A stretch of DNA of 64,000 nt from an uncultured Bacteroidia bacterium (GTDB lineage: Bacteria; Bacteroidota; Bacteroidia; Bacteroidales; Prolixibacteraceae). The position numbers and the translations under genes are program-made. This document shows, one piece after another, positions 32,817 to 42,482 of the stretch. Under the pieces are notes generated by a model that saw only the letters and a list, made by a program, of their open reading frames with translations, was not told the origin of the DNA and made no database searches. The stretch's first letter is position 1; each line of letters starts with the position of its first letter. The DNA lies in contig CAIVCR010000009.1 of assembly GCA_903904515.1 (NCBI GenBank), forward strand, positions 1 through 64,000, read 5' to 3'.

Positions 32817-34106
32817 ATGGGATATCTTTTTACCTCTGAATCGGTGTCAGAAGGGCACCCCGATAAAGTAGCCGATCAGATTTCTGATGCGGTACTTGAT
32901 GAATTTTTGGCATACGACCCCAACTCTAAGGTCGCTTGCGAAACCCTGGTTACAACAGGACAGGTAATTTTGGCCGGAGAGATCAAATCTCAAACTTATG
33001 TCGATGTGCGTGAAGTGGCCCGAAGGGTTATCAACAGGATTGGTTATACCAAAGCTGAGTATCAGTTCGATGGCGATTCCTGCGGCGTTTTAACCGCCTT
33101 ACACGAACAGTCACCGGATATTAATCGTGGTGTAGACAAGGTCGACCGCGAAAATCAGGGTGCCGGTGATCAGGGGATGATGTTTGGATACGCTTCTTCG
33201 GAGACCGAAAACTACATGCCATTATCGCTCGACCTTTCTCATCTGTTGTTAAAGGAACTCGCTTCAATCCGTCGGGCAGGAATCGTAATGACCTATCTTC
33301 GTCCTGATTCAAAATCACAGGTTACCATTGAATATGACAATGATAATAAGCCTGTAAGGGTTCATACAATTGTCGTTTCAACACAGCATGATGAATTTCT
33401 GCAACCCGAAAATAAATCAGCAGAGGAGCAGGCAAAGACCGATCAGGCCATGTGTGATAAGATTAAAGCTGATGTTGAGAAATATCTGATTCCTGCAATC
33501 CTGGCAAAATTACCTGCACAACTTCAACAGTTGTTTAAAGCAGGTTATATTCTTTATGTCAATCCGACAGGGAAATTTGTAATCGGAGGTCCTCATGGTG
33601 ACACAGGACTTACGGGCCGTAAAATCATTGTGGATACCTATGGCGGGAAAGGTGCTCATGGTGGAGGAGCATTTTCAGGAAAAGATCCATCCAAGGTTGA
33701 CCGTTCAGCGGCTTATGCTGCACGTCATATTGCCAAAAATATGGTAGCTGCTGGTATTGCAGATGAAATTTTAGTCCAGCTCGCTTATGCTATTGGCGTT
33801 GCACAACCGGTAAATATTTATGTAAACACCTATGGAACAGCCAAAATAGTCCTTAAAGATGGTGAGATTGCTGAAAAAATCAGTGCTCTTTTTGACCTTC
33901 GACCATATGCTATTGAAGAGCGGCTGAAACTGCGCAATCCTATTTATGAGGAGTCTGCTGCTTACGGACACATGGGACGTACTCCTCAGACTATTATTAA
34001 GAAATACTCATCACCTTATTTTGGAGATATGATCAAAGAGGTTGAGCTTTTCACCTGGGAGAAACTTGATTATGTCGATAAGATCCAGTCAGCTTTTGGA
34101 GTATAA
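32817..34106 (+). CDS. metK: S-adenosylmethionine synthetase
   Basis: Makes S-adenosylmethionine from methionine and ATP; cytoplasmic tetramer. The 429-residue protein shows [21 protein letters not shown] (ATP and Mg ligands), [12 protein letters not shown] (the GAGDQG signature loop), [21 protein letters not shown] and [20 protein letters not shown]. Length is slightly above the E. coli form because of short insertions around residues 190-215, usual for Bacteroidota. The ATG at 32817 gives [11 protein letters not shown], the normal start. Expression is probably controlled by the upstream SAM-II element; a strong terminator follows. Confidence 0.96.
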   Translation: MGYLFTSESVSEGHPDKVADQISDAVLDEFLAYDPNSKVACETLVTTGQVILAGEIKSQTYVDVREVARRVINRIGYTKAEYQFDGDSCGVLTALHEQSPDINRGVDKVDRENQGAGDQGMMFGYASSETENYMPLSLDLSHLLLKELASIRRAGIVMTYLRPDSKSQVTIEYDNDNKPVRVHTIVVSTQHDEFLQPENKSAEEQAKTDQAMCDKIKADVEKYLIPAILAKLPAQLQQLFKAGYILYVNPTGKFVIGGPHGDTGLTGRKIIVDTYGGKGAHGGGAFSGKDPSKVDRSAAYAARHIAKNMVAAGIADEILVQLAYAIGVAQPVNIYVNTYGTAKIVLKDGEIAEKISALFDLRPYAIEERLKLRNPIYEESAAYGHMGRTPQTIIKKYSSPYFGDMIKEVELFTWEKLDYVDKIQSAFGV

Positions 34107-34121
34107 TCTCTTTTAATATAT

Positions 34122-34165
34122 AATAAAAGCCGGGTTAATTGGATCAAAATTACCCGGCTTTTATT
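34122..34165. terminator. Intrinsic terminator after metK
   Basis: A 14-bp stem, AATAAAAGCCGGGT (34122-34135) with ACCCGGCTTTTATT (34152-34165), with T-run at the 3' foot. Its A-run at the other foot means it could work in both directions. Confidence 0.85.
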
Positions 34166-34228
34166 TTGAATGTTCCATTTATTAAGTTATTTGAATAATT
34201 TATTGTCGTATTTTTAAATGAAAGTTGG

Positions 34229-34266
34229 TTCGTAATCAACTCTGTCGCCGCGAGGCGGCTTACGAA
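34229..34266. other. Nested hairpin in metK-tolC gap
   Basis: Outer stem TTCGTAA (34229-34235) with TTACGAA (34260-34266), inner stem GCCGC-GAG-GCGGC (34247-34259). There is no T-tract, so it is not a standard terminator. The rest of the 347-bp gap holds the metK terminator and the repeat below. Confidence 0.5.
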
Positions 34267-34314
34267 TTCTTATCAAATTATCCTTTACCAAACTTACGCC
34301 GTTACACGGCTCCC

Positions 34315-34456
34315 TTCATTTTCAAATTGTCTCATTAGCACATTGGCACATTCCCTCATTTTCAAATCTTCAAATTAGCCATTTTCAAATTAGCACATTA
34401 GCATATTAGCACATTAGCCTATTAGCACATTAGCCTATTAGCACATTAGCACATTA
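34315..34456. repeat. ATTAGCAC-type short tandem repeat
   Basis: Octamer-like units (ATTAGCAC, ATTAGCAT, ATTAGCCT) mixed with TTTTCAAAT units run up to and include the stop codon (TTA, 34454-34456) of the outer-membrane efflux gene. TTTTCAAAT units recur near 42659-42676. Low-complexity repeats of this kind are non-coding. Confidence 0.75.
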
Positions 34457-35725
34457 AAAATCCACATCCCATATCCCTGCAGCTTTTTCCAGCTCGACAA
34501 GAGCCACCGCGCGGTTAAAAAGGGTTTCATAATAACTTTGCTGAATATCGTTAAAGGTGCGTTGGGCATTAAGCACCTCGAGCAGTGATGTTTCCCCCCT
34601 GCTATAACTGTATATTTTCCCTTTCCGGACACTTTGAGCGCTTTCAAGCATCCCATGATCGTAACTTTCAACCTGTTTGCATGAAGCCTGGTAGTTTTGC
34701 ATTGCCTGCATAATTTCGGTCCTGATCTGTAATTCAGCCTTTTCATACAATACCTCAGATTGTGATATTTGAAACTGTACCTGTTTAAGTTCCCCTTTAT
34801 AATGATTCGAAAATTTAAGTGGAATGGCAATCCCGGCTGAGATCGTTGCTGTAGAAGGGCCTGAATTGACTGCAGGGGTGCTGTTTGAGATTCCCAGGGT
34901 AAGCCCCAGATCCATCCTCCGCTCCTTTTGTGCCAATCTTAATGCCTTATGGGCCACCTCTTTATTGTAGAGTGCGGCGACAAGGTCTGCCCTTTTATCC
35001 CTGGCTGTAACCATCAGATCTGCAAATACAAAAACCCGGGGTTTAATGATCAGACTACCTGCCGGAATCCACAACGTATCCTCTTTTAAACTTCCGGTCA
35101 TCTGAGAAAGTTGAATAAGTGAATTTCTCAGATCTGCCTCAGCCTGCAATAATTCATTATACAGCGAACCTGCCTCCAATTTACTTTGAACTGCATTAAT
35201 TTCCATGATACTCCCTAATTTTAGCCGGATACTATCTGCCTCGGCCAGTCGTTTCATGGTCTGGTAGGAGTTGAGCTTAACCTCATACAGTTGTTTTTGC
35301 TTTAATGCCATCAGAAAGGCTTCTGATGACTGAGCTTCAAGATTTCGAAAGAAATCGGCCAATAGCGCTTTTGAGAGCTCATGCTGGCTTTTTGCCAGCT
35401 CGATTCTGGCTTTCCGCTTCCCAAATAGATCAACTGTCTCATCCAAACCTCCCGAAAGACCATTTCCTGTAGTCAGGTGCCCTTCGCGATCCTGCGACAT
35501 TCCAATAGAAAGTGTCGGGTCGGGAAAAACTTTTGCTATTTCAATTGCTGCCTCTGATTTACTTACCTCATATCGTTCAGCCGCATAATCAAGATTGTGT
35601 TTTCCCACCATATCAATATATGTGGCAAACTTTAACCCAATCTGTCCAGCTACTTTTTCCGTCTGACTAAAAGATGTTTGCCCCTGAGATAAAAAAAATA
35701 TCAGGCCTATGGTAACTATTTTCAT
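34454..35725 (-). CDS. TolC-family outer membrane efflux protein (CusC/CzcC-like)
   Basis: Outer-membrane channel of the tripartite metal exporter. The 423-residue protein starts with a signal peptide (residues 1-20, SQGQTSFSQ) and has the internal duplication of OEP domains: two sets of long periplasmic helices (about 50-215 and 245-410) with the mid-protein strand pairs GLSGGLDETVDLFGKRKARIELA and ATISAGIAIPLKFSNHYKGE. No lipobox, unlike E. coli CusC. It is the last gene of the operon, 10 bp after the RND pump gene. Confidence 0.88.
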   Translation of the reverse strand: MKIVTIGLIFFLSQGQTSFSQTEKVAGQIGLKFATYIDMVGKHNLDYAAERYEVSKSEAAIEIAKVFPDPTLSIGMSQDREGHLTTGNGLSGGLDETVDLFGKRKARIELAKSQHELSKALLADFFRNLEAQSSEAFLMALKQKQLYEVKLNSYQTMKRLAEADSIRLKLGSIMEINAVQSKLEAGSLYNELLQAEADLRNSLIQLSQMTGSLKEDTLWIPAGSLIIKPRVFVFADLMVTARDKRADLVAALYNKEVAHKALRLAQKERRMDLGLTLGISNSTPAVNSGPSTATISAGIAIPLKFSNHYKGELKQVQFQISQSEVLYEKAELQIRTEIMQAMQNYQASCKQVESYDHGMLESAQSVRKGKIYSYSRGETSLLEVLNAQRTFNDIQQSYYETLFNRAVALVELEKAAGIWDVDF

Positions 35726-35735
35726 CTGTATTCTT

Positions 35736-38700
35736 TTATTTATTTAAAGCTGTATAGTCTTCGTCCCTCGACCACTTTTTCTCCCCCAGGTAGTAAAGGG
35801 CAGGAAGCACGTAAAGTGTAATTAACGTGGCAAAAAGCAATCCATAAACAATTACGGTGGCCAAGGGGCGTTGAACATCAGAACCGATACCTGAAGAGAG
35901 CGATGCTGGAAGTAATCCTAGCACTGCCACTGTTGCAGTCATCAAAACAGGCCTTAACCTGTGAGCTGCTCCCGATCTGACAGCATCTGTCAAATTCATC
36001 CCCTGCCTGCGTAAGGCATTGAAATGGGAGATCATGATCACCCCATTTTGAATTGAGACGCCAAACAGGGCAATAAAACCAACAGCAGATGAGACATTCA
36101 AGGTCATCCCACGCACGTTCAGGGCAAGCATACCACCAAACAATGCCAAAGGTACAATTCCCATCAATAACCCTGCCTGACGAAGTTTCCCAAAAGCGCC
36201 AAAAAGCAATAAAAACATGATGGCTAATGCCAGAGGGACGATAAAACCAAGACGGGCATAAGCTCTGTTCTGGTTTTCAAACTGCCCGCTCCAGACAATA
36301 TTGCACTTTTCACGATTATACGTTACATGTTGATCGATTTTTCCCTGGGCAATCTTCAGGAATGCCGTAAGATCAATTCCCCTAAGATTTATACGCAATG
36401 CCGTATAGCGCTTATTCATCTCCCTTGTTATTGTACTGGCACCAGTACTAAGCCTGATATCGGTAACCTGAGAGAGCGGAATTTTAGCCCCTGAACCTGA
36501 AGTAAGCATCAAATTTCCAATTTTTTCAGGTGTGTTCCGGCTGTTCTCATTATAGCGGCAAATCACATCGTAAACTTTATTCCCGATGAAAATCTGTGAC
36601 ACCGGCTGCCCCCCTATTGCAACTTCTACCAATTCAGCAACATCGGAGACATTGAGCCCATATTGAGCAATCTTATCTCTGTTTGCCCGAACCTGAAGCT
36701 GAGGTAATGCCGGTTCCTGGTCTATTGCAAGATCAGCAGCTCCGGGTATTGTCTTTAGTACCGTTAAAATCTGTTCGGCAACTTGTCTGCTCTCTTTTAG
36801 ATCCTCACCATATATTTTTATCGCCAGATCGCTGTGGGAACCTGCAATCTGGTCCATAACCATGTCGAAGATCGGCTGGGAAAAGCCAACCGAATATCCC
36901 GGCATTGAGTCAATCTCCTTTGACATCTGATCAATAAGGTCGCTCTTTCTCTTTCCGTTTTTCCACTCGCTATACGGTTTTAAACCAATTGAACACTCAA
37001 TATGTGAAAGCGAAAACGGATCGACTCCCTGGTCGTCGCGACCGGTCTGAAACATTACATAAGAAACCTCTTCATATTTATTCAACCGATGCCGTAATGA
37101 GTCGCTCATCGCTTTTGATTTATCGAGTGAGATTCCGGGAGGAAGCTGCACCTGTAACCATAAAGAACCCTCATCAAGCTGCGGTAAAAAATCTTTTCCT
37201 ACCGTGATTGTAAGTATCATGGCAGTGATTAGAATGATGCCCAAAGGGAGGAATACAGATTGAGGACGGGCTAAAATACGTGCGGTTTGTCGTTTATAGA
37301 CAGCAGTAATCTTTTCCAGCCACTTATTGTGATAGGTTTTCCCGGGATTTTTGTAAAGTACATAAGCCAGTCCCGGAATTAGGAAAAGGGCTACAGAGAG
37401 TGCACCCAGCAGCGCATAACCGACAGTAAATGCCATTGGAGTGAATAGCTTTTTTTCTACCCGTTCAAAAGCAAAAAGCGGCAGGTATGCGGTAATAATA
37501 ATAATGGAAGAGAAAAAAACAGGTTTTGCAACTTCAAACACCCGTTCAACGATTGATTTCTCTTCAAAGATCATATCCGGATGGTCTTCCCTTTTCTTAA
37601 GGATTGTCTCCATCATAACGATCGCACCGTCGACAATAATACCAAAGTCAATTGCCCCAAGTGACAATAGATTGGCGGGGATATCTGTCGCCAACATCAA
37701 ACCAAAGGCAATCAGCAAGGCCACCGGTATTGTTATTGCGACAAGCAAAGCACCGCGCCAGCTACCCAGAAAAAGGATCAAAACAAAAACAACCAGAAGG
37801 ATTCCTTCCAGCAGCGTATGCGAAACGGTGTTCAATGTTGTTTTTACCAGATCGGTCCGATCCAGAAAAGGATGAATTTTTACCCCTTCAGGCAGGATAT
37901 CCCTGTTAAGTTCATCTACAGATTTATGCACCTGTTCAAGGACTATGGATGGGTTCTGGTATCTAAGCATCTGTACAGTTCCTTCAATACTTTCAGGATA
38001 ATTCCTCACTTTGTCTGAGAAGCTCAGTGTCCCTTTTCTCTCGATACTCCCATATTTCAAATCTCCCAGATCCTTAATAAAGATGGGTACCCCATTTTCT
38101 GTTTTGACTACAATCATTCCAAGATCATCCAGATCCTTGACAAGGCCGATTCCCCGGATCACATAACCAAGATCACCCCGATAGAGCATACTGCCACCGG
38201 CATTCGTATTGTTCTGCCCGATTTTATTGGATACATCCGATAACGTAAGTCCATATTGCTCCAATTTCACTGGATCGATCTCGATCTGAAACTGGGTTGA
38301 AATTCCGCCGAAATTGCTTACATCAGCGACCCCGGTCACCTGCTTGAGACGGGGAATAATCACCCATTTATTCAAATCGGTCAACTCCCGTATATCGTGA
38401 TTTTTACTCTCAATGATATACCTGTAAATTTCACCGGTTGGCGAAGTCAGTACATTTAATCCGGGAACAGCTCCATAGGGAAGTTGTAAAGTAGAAAGCC
38501 TCTCCTGTACACGTTGCCGGGCCCAATAGTCTTCTACTTTGTCTTCGAAAACCATCACAATGGTTGACAATCCAAATGTATTTTTACTTCGCATCACGTG
38601 GACTCCTGGAAGGCCGTTTAATTCGCGCTCAATTGGAATAGTAATCTGCTGCTCAACCTCTTCTGCAGCCAGTCCAGGCACTTGGGTGATCACCTGTACC

Positions 38701-38834
38701 GTTACGTCAGCAATGTCGGGATAGGCCTCAATGGAGAGTTGTCTCCATGAATAAAATCCAAGGATACATACCAGGAAGAAAAGGGCAACCATCATCCACC
38801 TCTTACGGATGGCCATTAAAATAATTCCATGCAT
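35736..38834 (-). CDS. Heavy-metal RND efflux pump (CusA/CzcA-like)
   Basis: Inner-membrane proton/metal antiporter of the HME-RND family, 1032 residues with 12 helices (one at the N-terminus, 2-6 around 335-540, one near 530 and 8-12 from about 860). The proton-relay signature in helix 4 is AIDFGIIVDGAIVMMET, with the acidic triad of the CzcA/CusA group. The porter-domain motifs SIEAYPDIADVTVQV, EEVEQQITIPIERELNGLPG and YGLTLSDVSNKIGQNN are intact. A Cu/Ag versus Zn/Co/Cd preference cannot be settled: I could not place the CusA Met triad by eye. The start at 38834 (MHGIILMAIRKRW) lies 8 bp after the fusion-protein gene. Confidence 0.92.
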   Translation of the reverse strand: MHGIILMAIRKRWMMVALFFLVCILGFYSWRQLSIEAYPDIADVTVQVITQVPGLAAEEVEQQITIPIERELNGLPGVHVMRSKNTFGLSTIVMVFEDKVEDYWARQRVQERLSTLQLPYGAVPGLNVLTSPTGEIYRYIIESKNHDIRELTDLNKWVIIPRLKQVTGVADVSNFGGISTQFQIEIDPVKLEQYGLTLSDVSNKIGQNNTNAGGSMLYRGDLGYVIRGIGLVKDLDDLGMIVVKTENGVPIFIKDLGDLKYGSIERKGTLSFSDKVRNYPESIEGTVQMLRYQNPSIVLEQVHKSVDELNRDILPEGVKIHPFLDRTDLVKTTLNTVSHTLLEGILLVVFVLILFLGSWRGALLVAITIPVALLIAFGLMLATDIPANLLSLGAIDFGIIVDGAIVMMETILKKREDHPDMIFEEKSIVERVFEVAKPVFFSSIIIITAYLPLFAFERVEKKLFTPMAFTVGYALLGALSVALFLIPGLAYVLYKNPGKTYHNKWLEKITAVYKRQTARILARPQSVFLPLGIILITAMILTITVGKDFLPQLDEGSLWLQVQLPPGISLDKSKAMSDSLRHRLNKYEEVSYVMFQTGRDDQGVDPFSLSHIECSIGLKPYSEWKNGKRKSDLIDQMSKEIDSMPGYSVGFSQPIFDMVMDQIAGSHSDLAIKIYGEDLKESRQVAEQILTVLKTIPGAADLAIDQEPALPQLQVRANRDKIAQYGLNVSDVAELVEVAIGGQPVSQIFIGNKVYDVICRYNENSRNTPEKIGNLMLTSGSGAKIPLSQVTDIRLSTGASTITREMNKRYTALRINLRGIDLTAFLKIAQGKIDQHVTYNREKCNIVWSGQFENQNRAYARLGFIVPLALAIMFLLLFGAFGKLRQAGLLMGIVPLALFGGMLALNVRGMTLNVSSAVGFIALFGVSIQNGVIMISHFNALRRQGMNLTDAVRSGAAHRLRPVLMTATVAVLGLLPASLSSGIGSDVQRPLATVIVYGLLFATLITLYVLPALYYLGEKKWSRDEDYTALNK

Positions 38835-38842
38835 AAGTCAGG

Positions 38843-39946
38843 CTATTTAGTCTCGAGTAAATAAAAAGCCCCCTCTGTAACAATCTCTTCATCAGGCTTA
38901 ACTCCCGATTTCAGAATAATCCTGTCGTTATCGGTACCCGCTGTTTGGATCATTCTCTTCACATATCCATTCCTCTTAGTTTTAATAAAAACAAAGCTGC
39001 TCTCTTCCATTTGAAGAACAGCGCTTGTTGGAACAAGTATTGAATTATCTGCTTTTTCCGTAAACAGAACTGTAGCGTACATTCCCGGCTTTAGATTTCT
39101 CCCGCTATTGGCACATTCAATAAAAACCTCAACTGAGCGGGTTGTTTCATCGAGCATTTCACTGATATGATAGACAACGCCATCGATATTCAGGCCGGGA
39201 ATTCCAGCTGCCTCAATTTCAACCTTGTCAGATTCATGGATACTGTTGATATCTTTCTCCTTGATCTGACCAACCACCCATATTTTGCTCAACTCGGCAA
39301 CAAGCGCTATGGGACCGGCATCATCACGGACATATTGACCGATCACAATATTATCGGAAATCACCTCGCCCGCAATCGGTGAACGAACTATTAGTGGCTG
39401 GCCCAGTACCATATTGGCAGGATCGACATGGTAAACATTTAAACTTGCAATTGAATTCTCATAGTCTCGTTTGCTGAGTTCGTAGCTTACCTCAGCCTCT
39501 TCCATATCCTTTTGAACTCCAACACCGTTCTTTAATAAATCCTGCTGACGGCGCAGATTTTTTTCTGCAAGCTGCATCTCTTGTTTTGACTGATAATAGG
39601 CCTTTCCAGCCTCAAAAAATGAAGGAGCACTGATCTCAAAAATTGGTGCGTTTATTGCCACATGCTGCCCCAGCCTGATAAAGGATTTAATGATACGTCC
39701 GGCAAACGGGGAAGCTATTTGGGCAAAATTATTTGGAATGGCCTTAACAATACCAGATGCCGATCGTCTATGACTATAAGGTGTTGCACCTATAACGGCC
39801 GTCTTTATCTTTTCTTTTAAATTTGAATTCCCGGGAATAAAGATGGTATCTCCGCTTATGGTATAATTTACGGATGATCCCGATTCCGTTTTGCTATGGC
39901 ATGAAATTGCAGCCCAAGCTAAACCTAGAATTAGTAATCGCTTCAT
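38843..39946 (-). CDS. RND periplasmic adaptor lipoprotein (CusB/CzcB-like)
   Basis: Membrane fusion protein that links the RND pump and the outer channel. The ATG at 39946 gives a lipoprotein signal, MKRLLILGLAWAAISCHS, with Cys at about 17; the longer frame from 39970 adds a non-signal stretch. The order is barrel-sandwich hybrid halves (SPFAGRIIKSFIRLGQHV ... IVRSPIAGEVISDNIVIGQYV), a coiled-coil hairpin between them (about 105-165), then beta-barrel and membrane-proximal domains (LKPGMYATVLF, ILVPTSAVLQMEESSFVFI). No C-terminal metal-binding extension is seen. It is the second gene of the efflux operon. Confidence 0.9.
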   Translation of the reverse strand: MKRLLILGLAWAAISCHSKTESGSSVNYTISGDTIFIPGNSNLKEKIKTAVIGATPYSHRRSASGIVKAIPNNFAQIASPFAGRIIKSFIRLGQHVAINAPIFEISAPSFFEAGKAYYQSKQEMQLAEKNLRRQQDLLKNGVGVQKDMEEAEVSYELSKRDYENSIASLNVYHVDPANMVLGQPLIVRSPIAGEVISDNIVIGQYVRDDAGPIALVAELSKIWVVGQIKEKDINSIHESDKVEIEAAGIPGLNIDGVVYHISEMLDETTRSVEVFIECANSGRNLKPGMYATVLFTEKADNSILVPTSAVLQMEESSFVFIKTKRNGYVKRMIQTAGTDNDRIILKSGVKPDEEIVTEGAFYLLETK

Positions 39947-39974
39947 TGTACTTATGTTTTTGAAATGCATAATA

Positions 39975-40000
39975 TGTCATCCTGCACGACGAAAGGATCC
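39975..40000. repeat. Half copy of GTCATTCC-type dispersed repeat
   Basis: TGTCATCCTGCACGACGAAAGGATCC resembles one arm of the inverted-repeat element at 42483-42599 (TGTCATTCCGAACGAAGTGAGGAATC). It sits in the 92-bp gap between the first two genes of the efflux operon. Only the shared pattern is seen; no second arm is present. Confidence 0.45.
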
Positions 40001-40038
40001 GACGGACGACAATTGACTTGTGAAATAGTACCTAATAT

Positions 40039-40431
40039 TTAAAATCCCAACGTGAGCATTTCGAAAGGGGGAGCCCGAAGTGTATTATTACCGTTACCTC
40101 CTGGTTCTGCATATCCTGCCATCGTAAACCGGACAAACGGGTCGAGCATTAAGGGCTTTAAAATGAATGCAGCGATATACAGTGCAGCAACGGTTGATAC
40201 GAATTCTGATAATGTCTGAATGAGTAACAACTCTTTACCCGTATGTGGCAAGCCTGAAGAGTTGCTCTTATTTCCTTGTTTATAAGGGTGAGAATGAACA
40301 ATTGTAATGCCGTTGACAATATGAGAATGGGGGAATAACGTGATGCCACCGTAATACCCCAAAAAGAGTATAAGCAGTAGCAAGGTGACTGATCTACCAA
40401 TCCACTCTTTTATTTTCAAACCAATCTGCAT
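40039..40431 (-). CDS. Small His-containing membrane protein heading metal efflux operon
   Basis: A 130-residue protein with one N-terminal transmembrane helix (about 15-34, SVTLLLLILFLGYYGGITLF), a periplasmic segment HSHIVNGITIVHSHPY that carries five His residues in two H-S-H motifs, and a second hydrophobic helix (about 82-102, LSEFVSTVAALYIAAFILKPL). The spaced HSH motifs suggest binding of a transition metal. Similar short proteins often precede CusBAC-type genes in Bacteroidota, although I know no experimental function. Stop to next start is 92 bp. An outer-periplasmic metal sensor or chaperone is an inference. Confidence 0.7.
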   Translation of the reverse strand: MQIGLKIKEWIGRSVTLLLLILFLGYYGGITLFPHSHIVNGITIVHSHPYKQGNKSNSSGLPHTGKELLLIQTLSEFVSTVAALYIAAFILKPLMLDPFVRFTMAGYAEPGGNGNNTLRAPPFEMLTLGF

Positions 40432-40451
40432 TTAAAAAATTATTTTCCGGG

Positions 40452-40482
40452 CAAATATACGCATAACTACTAAAACTTCGAA
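40452..40482 (-). promoter_or_regulatory. Promoter of metal efflux operon
   Basis: On the minus strand TTCG (40482-40479), 19-bp spacer, TATATTTG (40459-40452). The start would be near 40445, about 14 nt ahead of the first ATG (40431). Confidence 0.55.
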
Positions 40483-40537
40483 CAGTACTAAAAAGGCTAC
40501 AAATAACAGGGCAGAATGTTCTTAGATTAAGATTATC

Positions 40538-42220
40538 TTATTTTAATTTAGCATGAATCAGTTTCTGAATCTTCCCGCACCGCTCTCCGGCCTGAAGTTC
40601 CAATGATGCAGCTTCATGGAGTATCTCTCTGATCGACACCTTGTCATCAAATCCTGATGCATTGACCAGCACGTTGAGGTAAGCTCCCGAAACTGCTGTT
40701 GCAGCACAAAGAGCTCCGACTCCAGCATCGGTTATCGAATTGGAGTTACCTGTTTTAACCATATTTTCAATTACTTCCATTGCTTCGTAAGCAGTTTGCA
40801 TAACCTGGAAAGGGATTTCTATCGCTATTCTGGTAGCTGATTGAATGGAATTTTTTCGTGCAATCACTTCGGCCGGGGATTCTTTGGGAAGTTGAAAAGC
40901 TTCCATAATTTGGTTGAATGCCCGGGTATCGCGGTCGACGAGTTTCAACAACTTTTCGTAAAGGATCTTCCCCTTCTCTGCCCAATCGGAGAACTCCTCC
41001 CATCGGTGGTCCCATCCCCGTTTGTGTGATGAAAGATTCGCGACCATGGTTCCCAGGGAAGCACCCAGTGCACCGGCATAAGCAGCCACGGACCCACCAC
41101 CGGGTGCAGGTGCCTCAGAAGCCGTTTGGTGGATAAAATCTCTCAGTGAGAGTTCGATTAACGGGTTGTCTTCATTATCCAGAAGATATTCGATAACCCT
41201 TTTGGCAGGATCAAAAGGGGCCAATTCGTCTAATCCAAGTGACTTAACTGCTATTTTAATGATCTCTTTATCTGGAATTCCTATCGAGCGATGTTGCTTT
41301 TTGAGGAAGTGCTTACCGGCATCCAGCAATGCCTGAAGGGGTATCATGCCGATTAACTCTGAACCGGTGACCCTGATTCCCCTGTCACGGGCTCTTTCGC
41401 AGACTTCATCAAACGCAACATGAACCGGAGTTGCAGAAATATCTGTCAGATTTATGGATATCTGAGCAATTCCGTATTCCTTGATATACCAACCAATGGC
41501 ACGAACTTTTTTCAAAGTTCCGGGTATCCGGAGCGGCTCACCATTTTGATCCTTGATAATTTTTCCCGTTATGGGGTCTCCTTCCCGTTTAATCCGTCCT
41601 GCTTCGCGAATGTCAAATGCAATAGAGTTAGCCAGACGTACAGAGGTCGTATTCAGATTAATGTTGTATGCAATCAGGAAGTTTCGTGCTCCGATTGCCG
41701 AAGCACCCGATCGTTCATTGAATGTGGCTGGACCAAAATCGGGCTTCCATTCTGCAGATCCTAACTTCTCAGCCAAACCTTCATATTCACCAGCTCTGCA
41801 ATTTGCCAGGCTTCGCCGTTTCTCTTCGAAGGCAGCAAATTCGTAACAATAGACGGGAATAGACAGTTCGTTGCCAACCCGTTTTGCAAGAAGCCGGGCA
41901 TATTCCACCGTCTCTTCCATCGAAATATTTGAAACCGGGACAAACGGACAAACATCGGTAGCACCAAACCTGGGATGTTCCCCTTTATGATGGCGCATAT
42001 CGATAAGTTCAGATGCCCGTTTTATTGCCTGAAAAGCAGCTTCAACAACCTGCGCCGGTTCTCCAACAAAAGTGACAACTGTCCGGTTGGTAGCAAATCC
42101 GGGATCGACATTCAAAAGTTTGATCCCCTGTATGCCCTCAATGACATCGGTTATTTGCTTAATGATGGACAGATCACGTCCCTCTGAAAAATTTGGGACA
42201 CACTCGATTAATTGTTTCAT
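40538..42220 (-). CDS. ftcD: Glutamate formimidoyltransferase / formimidotetrahydrofolate cyclodeaminase
   Basis: Bifunctional enzyme closing histidine breakdown: moves the formimino group from formiminoglutamate to tetrahydrofolate, then releases ammonia to give methenyl-THF. The ATG at 42220 (MKQLIECVPNFSEGRD) is the family start; the open frame extends 37 codons upstream only through a CAACTGG repeat. The N-terminal transferase domain (1 to about 330) has VDPGFATNRTVVTFVG, HKGEHPRFGATDVCPFVPV and the catalytic-His region. The cyclodeaminase domain (about 350-560) has FIHQTASEAPAPGGGSVAAYAGALGASL. Length of 560 residues matches the fused mammalian-type FTCD. It is the last hut gene, separated from hutI by 566 bp of repeats and probably has its own promoter. 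Confidence 0.95.
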   Translation of the reverse strand: MKQLIECVPNFSEGRDLSIIKQITDVIEGIQGIKLLNVDPGFATNRTVVTFVGEPAQVVEAAFQAIKRASELIDMRHHKGEHPRFGATDVCPFVPVSNISMEETVEYARLLAKRVGNELSIPVYCYEFAAFEEKRRSLANCRAGEYEGLAEKLGSAEWKPDFGPATFNERSGASAIGARNFLIAYNINLNTTSVRLANSIAFDIREAGRIKREGDPITGKIIKDQNGEPLRIPGTLKKVRAIGWYIKEYGIAQISINLTDISATPVHVAFDEVCERARDRGIRVTGSELIGMIPLQALLDAGKHFLKKQHRSIGIPDKEIIKIAVKSLGLDELAPFDPAKRVIEYLLDNEDNPLIELSLRDFIHQTASEAPAPGGGSVAAYAGALGASLGTMVANLSSHKRGWDHRWEEFSDWAEKGKILYEKLLKLVDRDTRAFNQIMEAFQLPKESPAEVIARKNSIQSATRIAIEIPFQVMQTAYEAMEVIENMVKTGNSNSITDAGVGALCAATAVSGAYLNVLVNASGFDDKVSIREILHEAASLELQAGERCGKIQKLIHAKLK

Positions 42221-42254
42221 TGTTTGAAGATTTAGGTCTGCACATTGTATTTGA

Positions 42255-42301
42255 GCAACTGGCAACTGGCAACTGGCGACTGGCAACTGGCAACTGGCAA
42301 G
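42255..42301. repeat. CAACTGG heptamer tandem repeat
   Basis: Six tandem copies of a 7-bp unit, CAACTGG (one is CGACTGG), lie 35 bp upstream of the ftcD start codon. Translated, they produce a spurious N-terminal extension of the ftcD frame. Confidence 0.9.
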
Positions 42302-42390
42302 ATACTGCAAGTTCTGAGCTTTTGCGAACATTGAAAGTTCATTTTATGACAGGTCCTGATTTTTATTTAACCCGTATTTTACGCTATAAT

Positions 42391-42439
42391 CCTGTTACCC
42401 TTTCAGGGTTTTGACAGGTAATAAGTAATGACAAAAATA
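42391..42439 (-). promoter_or_regulatory. Possible ftcD promoter and leader hairpin
   Basis: TATTTTTG on the minus strand (42432-42439) fits TAnnTTTG, with TTTG at 42460-42457, 17 bp away (short by two). Just downstream in the transcript a hairpin pairs CCTGT/ACAGG and CCCT/AGGG (42391-42418). This would start ftcD separately from hutI with a leader of about 200 nt. Confidence 0.4.
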
Positions 42440-42482
42440 TAATGTCGTATTTATTGCAAATTTTTTCATTGTCAAATTAACG

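Noticed and set aside
34315-34456. CRISPR-like appearance of ATTAGCAC repeats
   Set aside because: The units are 8 bp and contiguous with no spacers; no cas genes nearby.
37441-37875. 144-codon plus-strand frame inside the RND pump gene
   Set aside because: Antisense shadow of conserved membrane-helix codons; no domain and no promoter.
42221-42331. 37-codon N-terminal extension of the ftcD reading frame
   Set aside because: It is a translation of the CAACTGG tandem repeat; the family start MKQLIECVPNF lies at 42220.
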